Position numbers and translations under genes: made by a program
Shown here: positions 34,334 through 41,951 of the stretch, one piece after another
How the letters are laid out: each line of letters begins with the position of its first letter
Position numbering within the stretch: the stretch's first letter is position 1
The notes under the pieces: generated by a model
The model's input: the letters and a program-made list of their open reading frames with translations, nothing else
Told to the model about the DNA's origin: nothing
The model's database searches: none
Assembly: GCA_900315815.1 (NCBI GenBank)
Contig: ONAS01000003.1
Location: forward strand, 1-64,000
Length of the DNA: 64,000 nucleotides
Direction of reading: 5' to 3'
From: an uncultured Eubacteriales bacterium
GTDB taxonomy: Bacteria; Bacillota; Clostridia; Oscillospirales; Acutalibacteraceae

Positions 34334-35563
34334 TCAGTGAAAATATTGCCACGGTCTGTCCCGATCGGCAGGCGGTGCGTCATCATCCGTCGGCAGGGGG
34401 ATCTCTTCCGGCTCTGCATCCCTGTCGGCAGACGGTGCGTCATCATTCGTCGGCAGGGGGATCTCTTCTGCCCCTCTGCCCGCTTTTTTCCGCAAAGCCG
34501 CCTCTTCCCACAAAGCCGCCTCTTCTTCGGCGCTGACAGGATCCAGCAGAGGCTTATCGGGCTGATAGTAATTCACGGCAAGACGGCGTTCGTTCTTTGT
34601 CCTGACAGAGAGATAATACAGCCCCGCATCCTCCAGCGCGTACCGCCAGCGGTTCATGATCCGCTTGAGGGCGTTGGGCGCGATGTCCTCGCCGCTGTAT
34701 GCGCAGAACTGTGCGCAGAACGCCGCGTTGCTGCCGTCGTAGGTTTTGATTTCGGCGGCGTAGGCGATCAGCTTGTGCAGGATCGGCGGCATCGCCTCTT
34801 TCTTCTTTTTGACAGGGGCGGACACCGCCTTCCATATACAGGTCTCTCTGTCCATATCCAGCTCCGTCACGCGATCCTCAATATCTCTGCCGGTGCAGGA
34901 CAGGATCGCTTTTGAATCGGTACGCTTCTGCTTTTTGAGGATCATCAGCGTATCCGCGGATCCGGCAATACCGTTGGTGCCGGAGATCTCGTTGATCACG
35001 TCGCCGTCCGACATTTTGCGGGTGTGATGTACCAGCAGAATGGTGATGCCCAGCTGATCGGCGACGTGCTTGATAAACGATACGTCGGAATAATCGCCCG
35101 AATAGCTCATCTGCGCCGACTGCTCGCGGATTTTCTGGAACGTATCGATCACGACCAGCCGCGCGTCGGGAAATTTGACGGTAAAGTCGGCGATCTCCAT
35201 AGAGAGCTCGTCGCCCAGCGGGGAACAGTGCAGGGCGACATGCAGGTTGACAGAGGCTTTCTCCGTGATGCGGTTGATGCGCTCCTGCAGACGCGTTTCG
35301 CTGTCCTCCAGACTGATATACAGCACGCTGCCCTGTCGGGTGGGATTGCCCAGGAACGGCTCGCCCTTTGCGACCGCCAGACAAAGCTGCAGCACCAGCC
35401 AGCTTTTGCCGATCTTCGGCGCGCCTGCCAGTATGGACAACCCCGGCTTGAGCAGATCCTCTGCCAGCCAGTCGATGCGGTCAAACCGACGGTCTGCCAG
35501 ATCCGCGCTGTTGATGATCCCCATACCTCTGCAGTATTCATTGTAGTCATGCTCTTTCAGCAT
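34334..35563 (-). CDS. RepA/DnaB-like AAA family ATPase (AAA_25)
   Basis: A 409-residue RecA-fold ATPase of the type found in plasmid RepA helicases and phage primase-helicase loci. Seen: Walker A LAGAPKIGKSWLVLQL near residue 42, Walker B ARLVVIDTFQKIRE near 120, LVHHTRKMSDGD near 162 and NEISGTNGIAGSADT near 177. A C-terminal winged-helix-like region follows, then an acidic tail with a 20-residue duplication (EEIPLPTNDDAPSADRD and EEIPLPTDDDAPPADRD). ATG at 35563 is chosen for GGGAG with 8-bp spacing; 35569 and 35611 are alternatives. No primase, replication initiator or integrase accompanies it. Confidence 0.8.
   Translation of the reverse strand: MLKEHDYNEYCRGMGIINSADLADRRFDRIDWLAEDLLKPGLSILAGAPKIGKSWLVLQLCLAVAKGEPFLGNPTRQGSVLYISLEDSETRLQERINRITEKASVNLHVALHCSPLGDELSMEIADFTVKFPDARLVVIDTFQKIREQSAQMSYSGDYSDVSFIKHVADQLGITILLVHHTRKMSDGDVINEISGTNGIAGSADTLMILKKQKRTDSKAILSCTGRDIEDRVTELDMDRETCIWKAVSAPVKKKKEAMPPILHKLIAYAAEIKTYDGSNAAFCAQFCAYSGEDIAPNALKRIMNRWRYALEDAGLYYLSVRTKNERRLAVNYYQPDKPLLDPVSAEEEAALWEEAALRKKAGRGAEEIPLPTNDDAPSADRDAEPEEIPLPTDDDAPPADRDRPWQYFH
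34365..34468 (-). repeat. 60-bp duplication encoding the ATPase tail
   Basis: Two 44-bp near-identical copies (34365-34408 and 34425-34468) at 60-bp spacing encode the repeated EEIPLPT tail. Confidence 0.75.
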
Positions 35564-35628
35564 ATACATAACTCCCTTATAGTGGTGTAGAGGGATACTC
35601 CTCTCAACCATGTCGGAAAAATCGGAAA

Positions 35629-35650
35629 AGTTGCATAAAAGTATGCAACT
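35629..35650 (-). promoter_or_regulatory. Perfect 9-bp palindrome upstream of the AAA ATPase
   Basis: AGTTGCATA and TATGCAACT separated by 4 bp, 66 bp before the start codon. A plausible operator or origin element. The 35564-35681 stretch otherwise shows no gene. Confidence 0.65.
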
Positions 35651-35681
35651 GCCGCCGAAAAAAGCTGTTGGGGGGATGCTT

Positions 35682-35951
35682 TTCGCCGCGGGTGACGGTT
35701 GACGATAAAAATACCGTCATCGGGTGACGGTATCAAACAGCGTCATCAGCGTCATCAGCGTCACCAAACGTCCGTCAACCAACAACAACCAACCACCAAC
35801 TATCAACCACCAACTATCAACCACCCACTGCCAAGCAACTGTCAACCACCCACTATCAACTACCAATCACCAACCAACAACCACCAACCACCAACCACCA
35901 ACCAACAACTAACAACCAACTAACAACTAACAACTAACAACCAATAACAAC
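35682..35951. repeat. Right inner arm: inner hairpin, iterons and heptamer array
   Basis: The inverted counterpart of the left arm: stem ATACCGTCA/TGACGGTAT at 35711-35733 with a T-run on the minus strand, three CAGCGTCAT-type repeats (35738-35762), and about 25 CAACCAC/CAACTAA heptamers (35770-35951). The heptamer tract is about 55 bp longer than in the left arm. Confidence 0.85.
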
Positions 35952-35983
35952 AAAAGCTCCCAAGCCGAAGCCTGAGAGCCTTT
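35952..35983 (-). terminator. Outer hairpin of the right arm, likely terminator of the dockerin esterase
   Basis: A 14-bp stem with TTCG tetraloop on the minus strand, followed by a TTTTGTTGTT stretch. It lies 84 bp past the esterase stop. 35984-36066 holds only short ATACCG repeats. Confidence 0.78.
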
Positions 35984-36066
35984 CAACATATACACTGTAT
36001 GCACTTTGGACAGGATCAACGATACCGCAATCCCGATACCGTAATCCCGATACCGCATTCCCGATC

Positions 36067-37767
36067 TCAGACGTCCAGTCCCCAGCAAAGCATCTCCGGG
36101 AAGTACAGCGCCCAGAAGCCCTCGCTGTGGGCAGCGTCGCTGTCGGTGACGGTGACCATCTTATCGGCGGGATAGCCCAGCGCCTTCAGCCTGCCCTCCA
36201 TCGCCACAGAATCGGGATAGAGCGCCTGCTCCAGCGGATCGCTGCTGCCGTTGCCGCAGTAGAAGTAGATGCGCGGCAGCTCGCCCGTAAAGTCCTTTTC
36301 GCTGAGGTACTTGTTCCACACGGCCTTGCCGTAGAGCAGGAACGCGGGCGACAGAGCGCCGATATAGCGGAACTTGTCCAAATGCTCCATGCCGATGTAG
36401 AACGCCTCGATGCCGCCCGAGGACGAGCCCGCGACGCCGCGGATGGAATTGGTGTTGTAGTGCGCCTCGACGTAGGGGATCACGGTGTCCGCCATGAAGT
36501 CGGCGTACACCTTGCCGCCGCCGTTCTTGAACGAGTCGCCCGCGATCGGATTGAGCGTGCCCAGATCGGGGGTCAGCTCATGGTCGCGCCTGTCGGTCGA
36601 GTTGTCCGCGCCGACCACGATCACGCCGTCGCCGCCGTTGCGCATCAGGGACAGCACGCTTTCGTCGCATTCCCACTCATAGCCCGAGAGGGTGCTCGTC
36701 TGACCGAAGAGGTTCTGACCGTCGCACATATAGAGGACGGAGTATTTTTTGGACTTGTCCGCGGCATCATAGCCCTCGGGCATCCAGATGTATACCTTTT
36801 TCTGATAGCCGTCGGGGTAATCCATCGTGACGGTCTCGGCCTTGCCCTCGCCGTTCTGCCCGTAGGGATACACGCCCGCAAGGAATTTGTTGTTATAGGC
36901 GGAGCTCCTCTTGGAGTTGAGGAAATAGCCGCTGCTCGCCTTGGTCAGCGGGGTATCGGTGGTCTGATCCGTGCCGTTGTTGAAGATCACGCGGTCGTAT
37001 TCGGTGACGTCCGCGGTCACGGAATAGACCTTCTCGCCCATGTCGTTGGTCTTGACGTAGGTCATCGCCCTGCCCGGCCACTCAGCCATCGCCTCGCCGG
37101 TGGACTGCTTGTAGATGTAGGCGTTCACGACCGACCATTTCTTGTTATTGGAGAAATACACGGTGATGCTGTTCTTCACCTTGGTCACCTCGTCCGGGAT
37201 CTTTTCAACGATCGCTTTCGCGCAGATGTCCGTGTAGGGACTGATCTCTATCACGGGAGCGGTATAGGAGCCGGAGATGAGCGAGAAGCCGCCTTCGATC
37301 GCCCACTCTTTGAACCGATAGCCCTCCTCGGGGTGCGCGGTCAGCGTCACGGACTGAGCGCCGCTCACCTCATCCCTGTCGGCAAGGACGAACGCGGTCT
37401 CGTCGCAAATGACCATGATACGGAACGTGCTGCATTCCTCCGTCGAGAAATACGTCGGCGGTTCGGTGGGGATCTGATCCATGACCGGGAGCCGGTCGAT
37501 CAGTCCCGCCAGAAGCCGCTGGATACAGGTCGCGTCCAGAACGGTCACCTCGCCGTCGCCGTCGACCTCCGCCGCGCGTTCGTCATAAAATCTCACGGAA
37601 AGCGACGCGAGGACGCGCTGGATACAGGTCGCGTCCAGAACGGTCACCTCACCGTCGCCGTCCGCGTCGCCGGGCACATAGGGAGCCGGTACGCCGAACG
37701 CCGCCGTGCAAAGCGCCGATAACGCCAGCACCGTCACAAGAAATACGGATAAAATGCGCTTTGTCAT
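36067..37767 (-). CDS. Secreted dockerin-bearing esterase with CBM26-like module
   Basis: A 566-residue exported enzyme. Signal peptide about 1-25; type I dockerin about 30-92 with two DGDGEVTVLDATCIQR repeats; a bacterial repeat-like beta domain about 110-195; a starch-binding CBM26-like module about 200-285 (SITVYFSNNKKWSVVNAYIY); and a C-terminal esterase D/Fae-type alpha/beta hydrolase with nucleophile serine in VAGSSSGGIEA near residue 445. The catalytic His is probably in DAAHSEGFW. The dockerin would attach it to a scaffold, possibly including the cohesin-like protein at 23936. A starch-linked ester (acetyl or feruloyl) is a guess. Confidence 0.87.
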   Translation of the reverse strand: MTKRILSVFLVTVLALSALCTAAFGVPAPYVPGDADGDGEVTVLDATCIQRVLASLSVRFYDERAAEVDGDGEVTVLDATCIQRLLAGLIDRLPVMDQIPTEPPTYFSTEECSTFRIMVICDETAFVLADRDEVSGAQSVTLTAHPEEGYRFKEWAIEGGFSLISGSYTAPVIEISPYTDICAKAIVEKIPDEVTKVKNSITVYFSNNKKWSVVNAYIYKQSTGEAMAEWPGRAMTYVKTNDMGEKVYSVTADVTEYDRVIFNNGTDQTTDTPLTKASSGYFLNSKRSSAYNNKFLAGVYPYGQNGEGKAETVTMDYPDGYQKKVYIWMPEGYDAADKSKKYSVLYMCDGQNLFGQTSTLSGYEWECDESVLSLMRNGGDGVIVVGADNSTDRRDHELTPDLGTLNPIAGDSFKNGGGKVYADFMADTVIPYVEAHYNTNSIRGVAGSSSGGIEAFYIGMEHLDKFRYIGALSPAFLLYGKAVWNKYLSEKDFTGELPRIYFYCGNGSSDPLEQALYPDSVAMEGRLKALGYPADKMVTVTDSDAAHSEGFWALYFPEMLCWGLDV

Positions 37768-37883
37768 AAAAACACCTGCTTTCGCCGATACTATTCGTTG
37801 ATTCCATTATAGTATGCGCACGCCGCGAGAATGCAATAAGTAATGACAAGAAAATCACAATGATTACGCTTATGTCGCTTTTA

Positions 37884-37913
37884 TTGACATTTATCATTCT
37901 TTTTTGATATAAT
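37884..37913 (+). promoter_or_regulatory. Promoter of the 37958-40636 gene group
   Basis: Consensus -35 TTGACA (37884-37889), 18-bp spacer and consensus -10 TATAAT (37908-37913). Confidence 0.82.
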
Positions 37914-37957
37914 GAGCGGTGATAATAGGCATAGTATCCGAAAAAGGAGGTGTGACG

Positions 37958-38896
37958 ATGTTCAGAAAACGCCTGCCCGCGATCCATGGATCCGAGCTGG
38001 AATACATCAATCCGGTTTCCGTGAGGAAGATGTGGGCGCAGAAGCACAGGGTCGGGATCCTGATCGTACTGGGCGTCATCCTGCTGGCGGCGATCTTCTT
38101 CGGCATCCGCTGGTACGTCAACTATTCTCATCCGCTCACCAAATTCATGAACGCCTCCGCGAAGGACTTCAACTCCTCGTTCCGCTTTGATACGGTGGCG
38201 CAGAAGAACGGCGAGACCGTCATGCACTTCACGGGCGCCTATGAGGCAGACCCGTCCAAGCAGAACCTCAAGGCGGTCTACGACGCGGATTACGGCGACT
38301 ACACCTACACCGGCGCGGTATACGCGGAGGACAGCACCTGCGTCAGCGGCAACTATTACGAAGGCAAGTGGCGCGTCCGCGACTGTACCGAAAAGGTGCT
38401 GAACTTCTTCGACTTCAATACCGACTATAAAAAGGGACGCTTTGACGGCGCCTCGTTCCTGCGGTTCACGGATCTGACCTCCAGCTATTCCGCCGGAGAG
38501 CTGGAGCGCTTTATGAAGCTCTTCAAGGAGCAGATGGGCGGCAATACGGATCTTGCGGCGCTGGAGATCACCTCTGACGACAGCGGCAAGACCTACACCT
38601 ACACCGTCAGCACCGCGGAATTCTTTGACATGGTGCGCGACAAGGGCGCATCCATCTTTTTCAGCTCGATCGAATACGACGCGTTCTGCCATCTTTATGA
38701 GCACAACGAGAGCGTCGTGAGCGACTCCGACTGTACCCTTTCTTACACGATCAACAGCGCCGGATATATGACCGCGCTGGAGCTTTCACTGACCGCGGGC
38801 GGCGAGGAATTCGCCGTGCGGACCGGGATGACCGATTGCGGCAGCACCAAGGTGGACGTCCCGCTGGAGTTCATTGAGGCAGCCGCCGGGATCTGA
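37958..38896 (+). CDS. Single-pass membrane protein of unknown function
   Basis: A 312-residue protein with a 35-residue basic N-terminus, one membrane helix (about 36-56, VGILIVLGVILLAAIFFGIRW) and a beta-rich outer domain with alternating Tyr/Asp stretches (DYGDYTYTGAVY). No family recognised. ATG at 37958 has AAAGGAGG 7 bp upstream. It is first in a likely operon with the PP2C phosphatase (5-bp gap) and the L,D-transpeptidase-like gene. The group suggests a cell-envelope or signalling function, as PP2C genes often partner envelope kinases. Confidence 0.75.
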   Translation: MFRKRLPAIHGSELEYINPVSVRKMWAQKHRVGILIVLGVILLAAIFFGIRWYVNYSHPLTKFMNASAKDFNSSFRFDTVAQKNGETVMHFTGAYEADPSKQNLKAVYDADYGDYTYTGAVYAEDSTCVSGNYYEGKWRVRDCTEKVLNFFDFNTDYKKGRFDGASFLRFTDLTSSYSAGELERFMKLFKEQMGGNTDLAALEITSDDSGKTYTYTVSTAEFFDMVRDKGASIFFSSIEYDAFCHLYEHNESVVSDSDCTLSYTINSAGYMTALELSLTAGGEEFAVRTGMTDCGSTKVDVPLEFIEAAAGI

Positions 38897-38901
38897 GGCA
38901 G

Positions 38902-39651
38902 GTGAGTACCATCAAACGACATGAGATCGAATACGCGGTCTGCTGTACCGTCGGCAGGCTGCGCCGCAATAACGAGGATAACTTTTTCTGTGACGGACAG
39001 ATCCGCCGGGACGTCAACAGCAACGATGACGTCGCGTTCTCCGGGTCGGTGTTCTCCGATACCAATGAGATGTTCGCCGTTTTCGACGGCATGGGCGGCG
39101 AGGCGTGCGGCGAGGTCGCATCCTTTGTCGCGGCGTCCCACACAGAGCTGTTCACCCGCTCACGCGCGGAATATGAGGAATACCTGTACGAGCTTGCCGA
39201 GTACCTGAACGAGAAGGTGCGCGAGGAGACCGAGGCGCGCTCGCTGGTGCTGATGGGCACCACCGCCGCCATGCTCCAGTTCACCGACGAGGACCTGTTT
39301 GTCCTGAATGCGGGCGACAGCCGCGTCTATCGGCTCTCAAAGCACGAGCTCAAGCAGATCACCGCGGATCATATCGCCGTGGGCTACGGCGGCAAGGCGA
39401 TCACCAAATTCCTCGGCATGCCCGGCGACGGCAAGCTCCGCCCCTACCTTGCCATGGGACAGTACAAGGCGGGCGACGTCTATCTGCTCTGCTCCGACGG
39501 CGTCACCGATATGCTGAGCGATCCTCAGATCCTCGCCATCCTGGATACCAAGGCGCCCGTTGACGAGACCTGCCGCACGCTGATCGATGCGGCGATGGAC
39601 CGCGGCGGCATCGATAACGCGACGGCGATCCTGCTGCGCGTGAAGAAATAA
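38902..39651 (+). CDS. PP2C-family serine/threonine protein phosphatase
   Basis: A 249-residue metal-dependent phosphatase. Seen: metal-binding RRNNEDNFF near residue 22, VFDGMGGEACGEVA near 60, LNAGDSRVYRLS near 135, LLCSDGVTDML near 195 and DNATAILLRV at the end. GTG start at 38902 with GAGG just upstream; no in-frame ATG nearby. It lacks an N-terminal extension and is cytoplasmic. No Hanks-type kinase is visible next to it. Confidence 0.93.
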   Translation: MSTIKRHEIEYAVCCTVGRLRRNNEDNFFCDGQIRRDVNSNDDVAFSGSVFSDTNEMFAVFDGMGGEACGEVASFVAASHTELFTRSRAEYEEYLYELAEYLNEKVREETEARSLVLMGTTAAMLQFTDEDLFVLNAGDSRVYRLSKHELKQITADHIAVGYGGKAITKFLGMPGDGKLRPYLAMGQYKAGDVYLLCSDGVTDMLSDPQILAILDTKAPVDETCRTLIDAAMDRGGIDNATAILLRVKK

Positions 39652-39676
39652 TCACACCACAGAACAGGGATGTAAT

Positions 39677-40636
39677 ATGGAATACAAGAACGACAAGACC
39701 GCCAACCGCAGGCGGTACAAATCTCGCTATCACAGTCCCCATAACTATAAAACAAAGCGCTCCAAGGCGGAAAACCGCGCCGCGATCCTGGTGGGCATCG
39801 CCACGTTCATCGTGCTGGCGTCGCTGGTGCTGGTATTCACCTTCGGCGACAACATCTACAGCTTTCTGGACAGGACCTTCCACCCGTCGGGCGATACGAC
39901 GCCTGCGGGCGCGACGCTGGGCATCGCGACTGAACCGGGCGTCCGGCCTACGGACAGCAACTCCGTCGCCTTTCCGACCATCGCCTCTCCGTCAGAGACA
40001 GCGACCCAGCCTGCCACCGACGCGACCCCTCAGAGCGCCGATTTCAACCGTCTGATGACTGCCGCGGGGCTGACTCCCGCCGCGGTCAAGGGCTCTCAGC
40101 TGATCTTCGTCGAGACCTCCGGCACCGACGCGACCGTGTACGCCTATGAAAAGGACGCGTCCGGCGTATGGACGCAGAAGTTCGACCCCGCGCAGGGCTA
40201 CACCGGCGAGGGCGGCGCCGCCGTGAACACCGTCCCCTATGACGCGGTCACCCCCAAGGGCGTTTTCAACATCGAGTTCGCGATGGGCACCAATCCCGAT
40301 CCCGGCACCGCGCTGAGCTATCATGAGATCTACTACGGACTGCGCTGGATCACCGACCCCGCGTCCGTCAACTACAACCGCCTTGTCGAAGAGGACGAGA
40401 GCAACATCGACTACGAGACCAGTCAGGATCTGAGCGAATATACCGTATCCTATCCCTACTGCGTCATCTACGACTACAACCGCAACCCGGTCGATCCCGC
40501 GAAGGGCTGTTCCAAATTCCTGCATGTCGGCTCCGCGCCCAACTCACGCGGCGGCATCGGCATCTCCGAGGACGCCCTGTACCGGATCCTTGTCTGGCTG
40601 GATCCCGCCCTGACCCCGCAGATCGCGATCTTCTGA
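39677..40636 (+). CDS. L,D-transpeptidase-like membrane protein lacking the catalytic cysteine
   Basis: A 319-residue protein with a basic N-terminus, one membrane helix (about 36-58), a Thr/Ser/Pro stalk to about 125 and a C-terminal YkuD-like domain (about 135-319). The C-terminus keeps the fold signature (GCSKFLHVGSAP, YRILVWLDPALTPQIAIF), but the active-site GC(I/V) segment reads SRGGIGI, so glycine stands where cysteine is expected. It is probably catalytically dead, possibly a binding or regulatory relative. It is 25 bp behind the PP2C gene. Confidence 0.8.
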   Translation: MEYKNDKTANRRRYKSRYHSPHNYKTKRSKAENRAAILVGIATFIVLASLVLVFTFGDNIYSFLDRTFHPSGDTTPAGATLGIATEPGVRPTDSNSVAFPTIASPSETATQPATDATPQSADFNRLMTAAGLTPAAVKGSQLIFVETSGTDATVYAYEKDASGVWTQKFDPAQGYTGEGGAAVNTVPYDAVTPKGVFNIEFAMGTNPDPGTALSYHEIYYGLRWITDPASVNYNRLVEEDESNIDYETSQDLSEYTVSYPYCVIYDYNRNPVDPAKGCSKFLHVGSAPNSRGGIGISEDALYRILVWLDPALTPQIAIF

Positions 40637-40678
40637 GCCTGTCAGGGAGGACGGCGCCGCTGTACGGATACGGGGCAG

Positions 40679-40758
40679 TGTGACCGTGCTTTTGCGTACG
40701 ATGAGCGTGATCGTGCTTTTGCGTACGAAGAGTGTGATCGTGCTTTGCGCGTATTCGT
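40679..40758. repeat. 27-bp tandem repeat, three units
   Basis: Units at 40679, 40706 and 40733 (27, 27, 26 bp), each GTGATCGTGCTTTTGCGTAC-like. This is in the 40637-40954 gap, which otherwise holds two terminators and no supported gene. Confidence 0.75.
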
Positions 40759-40783
40759 TTGAGAACAGAACAGAATGAAAAAT

Positions 40784-40812
40784 GCCGCTGCATCCCGCGC
40801 AGCGGCTTTTCT
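40784..40812 (+). terminator. Terminator of the membrane protein/PP2C/LDT group
   Basis: A perfect 8-bp stem (40784-40791 with 40799-40806), 7-nt loop, then TTTTCTT. Confidence 0.85.
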
Positions 40813-40918
40813 TATGCCTTCATCACAACTTCGGGGCGGATGAAAGCGCTCCGCCTGTTTTCCAAAGCCGCCGATGATCGCTTCGGCAGGATTTCCGTCC
40901 TTCCGGGCAAATAATTAA

Positions 40919-40940
40919 GCCGCCGTGAAAACACGGCGGC
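40919..40940 (-). terminator. Terminator of the uvrC-to-coiled-coil operon
   Basis: A perfect 9-bp stem (40919-40927 with 40932-40940), 4-nt loop, followed on the minus strand by TTAATTATTT. Confidence 0.75.
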
Positions 40941-40954
40941 GTGTGTACGATGGA

Positions 40955-41410
40955 TCAGCCCTTCTTGGTGATGCGCAGGTTCTGGCGGGTCTTTCTCAGC
41001 TCGGTGAGCTGGGCGGTGATCGCGTCGTCGGTGCGCTTCATGATGTTATCCACATAGTCGTTGGCGGCCTTGCGGATCTCTGCGGACTTCGCCTTTGCGG
41101 CGTTGATCAGCTCGGTGGACTCGGCCTTGGCTTCGCGCATGACCTCGCTCTGATCGATCATCTGCTTCTTGCGCTCTTCTGCGGCGCGGATGATGTCGTC
41201 GGCCTCTTTCTTTGCCTCGGCGATGATCTGGCTGCGGTCGGCGACGATGTTCTTCGCCTGTCTGACCTCTGCGGGAAGGGTGTCCTGGATCTCATCGAGA
41301 ATATCATAGATCTTTTCCGCATCGATGATGACCTTGCCGCCGGACAGCGGAAGGGTTTTGGAATCGGCTACTAAGTCCTGCAGCTCCGAAATCAATTCGT
41401 CTACTCTCAT
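40955..41410 (-). CDS. Coiled-coil protein (ATP synthase subunit B/H-like annotation)
   Basis: A 151-residue, highly charged, largely helical protein. A long coiled coil spans about residues 50-140 with repeated Ala/Glu/Lys heptads (AEAKKEADDIIRAAEERKK). Clostridial homologues next to coaD are usually labelled as ATPase or V-type ATPase subunit H-like, but no energy-transducing partner is present and no membrane anchor is seen. The start overlaps the coaD stop by 4 bp. A cell-shape or envelope role similar to DivIVA-type scaffolds is possible but unproven. Confidence 0.8.
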   Translation of the reverse strand: MRVDELISELQDLVADSKTLPLSGGKVIIDAEKIYDILDEIQDTLPAEVRQAKNIVADRSQIIAEAKKEADDIIRAAEERKKQMIDQSEVMREAKAESTELINAAKAKSAEIRKAANDYVDNIMKRTDDAITAQLTELRKTRQNLRITKKG

Positions 41411-41907
41411 TTTAAAGCATTTCCTTTCCTGTTTAATCTGTCAAAAATCTCGTCATGGATGCACTCGGGCACAAAGTTGGTGATATCGCCGCCGAACGAC
41501 GCGACATTCTTGACAATCGATGAGCTGAGATAGGTGTACTGCGCATCGCTTGCAAGGAAAACCGTATCCAGCTCGGGATTCAGCTTTCGGTTGGTCAGCG
41601 CCATCTGGAATTCATATTCAAAGTCCGATACCGCTCTCAGTCCTCTGACAATCGCCGATGCTCCCCGCTCCTTCGCGTACTGAGCGAGCAGCCCGTCAAA
41701 TCCGACAATCTCGACATTGGGCAGATGCCCTACCGTTCTCCTGAGGAAGCCGATGCGCTCTTCGATATCGAAGTTCGGCTTTTTGTCCATATTGATGAAT
41801 ACGCCGACGATGACGTGGTCAAACATATTCGCCGCACGCGTGATGATATCAATATGACCGTAGGTAACGGGGTCAAAGCTGCCGGGGCATATCACGGTTT
41901 TTCCCAT
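41407..41907 (-). CDS. coaD: Phosphopantetheine adenylyltransferase
   Basis: A 166-residue nucleotidyltransferase that makes dephospho-CoA from 4'-phosphopantetheine and ATP, the fourth step of CoA synthesis. Seen: CPGSFDPVTYGHIDII (HxGH-like TYGH site), IVRGLRAVSDFEYE and YTYLSSSIVKNVASFGGDI. Length is typical. Encoded 44 bp after rsmD, the usual Firmicutes neighbour. Confidence 0.97.
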   Translation of the reverse strand: MGKTVICPGSFDPVTYGHIDIITRAANMFDHVIVGVFINMDKKPNFDIEERIGFLRRTVGHLPNVEIVGFDGLLAQYAKERGASAIVRGLRAVSDFEYEFQMALTNRKLNPELDTVFLASDAQYTYLSSSIVKNVASFGGDITNFVPECIHDEIFDRLNRKGNALK

Positions 41908-41951
41908 ATAGGCCCCCTATCCGTCCTTAGACCACTATATATGGTAAAACC

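Larger units (their letters stand above)
34057..35983. mobile_element. Single-gene inverted-repeat element carrying a RepA-like AAA ATPase
   Basis: A 1,927-bp unit between the convergent genes pckA and the dockerin esterase. Left arm 34057-34304 and right arm 35682-35983 are inverted copies. From outside inward each arm has a hairpin (identical outer 25 bp), a heptamer array (GTTGGTG family; 34088-34212 and 35770-35951), a 90-bp segment about 95 percent identical with three 9-bp GACGCTGAT repeats, and a 9-bp-stem terminator hairpin. The only gene inside is the AAA ATPase. No transposase, integrase or clear target duplication is seen. Calling it mobile is inference from the arms and gene type. 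Confidence 0.6.

Noticed and set aside
35690..35951. CRISPR array
   Set aside because: The CAAC-type repeats are 7-bp tandem units without spacers of constant length and without cas genes nearby.
34057..35983. Target-site duplication at the ends of the inverted-repeat element
   Set aside because: Flanks (CGATCATTC on the left, CAACATATA on the right) share no convincing direct repeat, so transposition is not proven.
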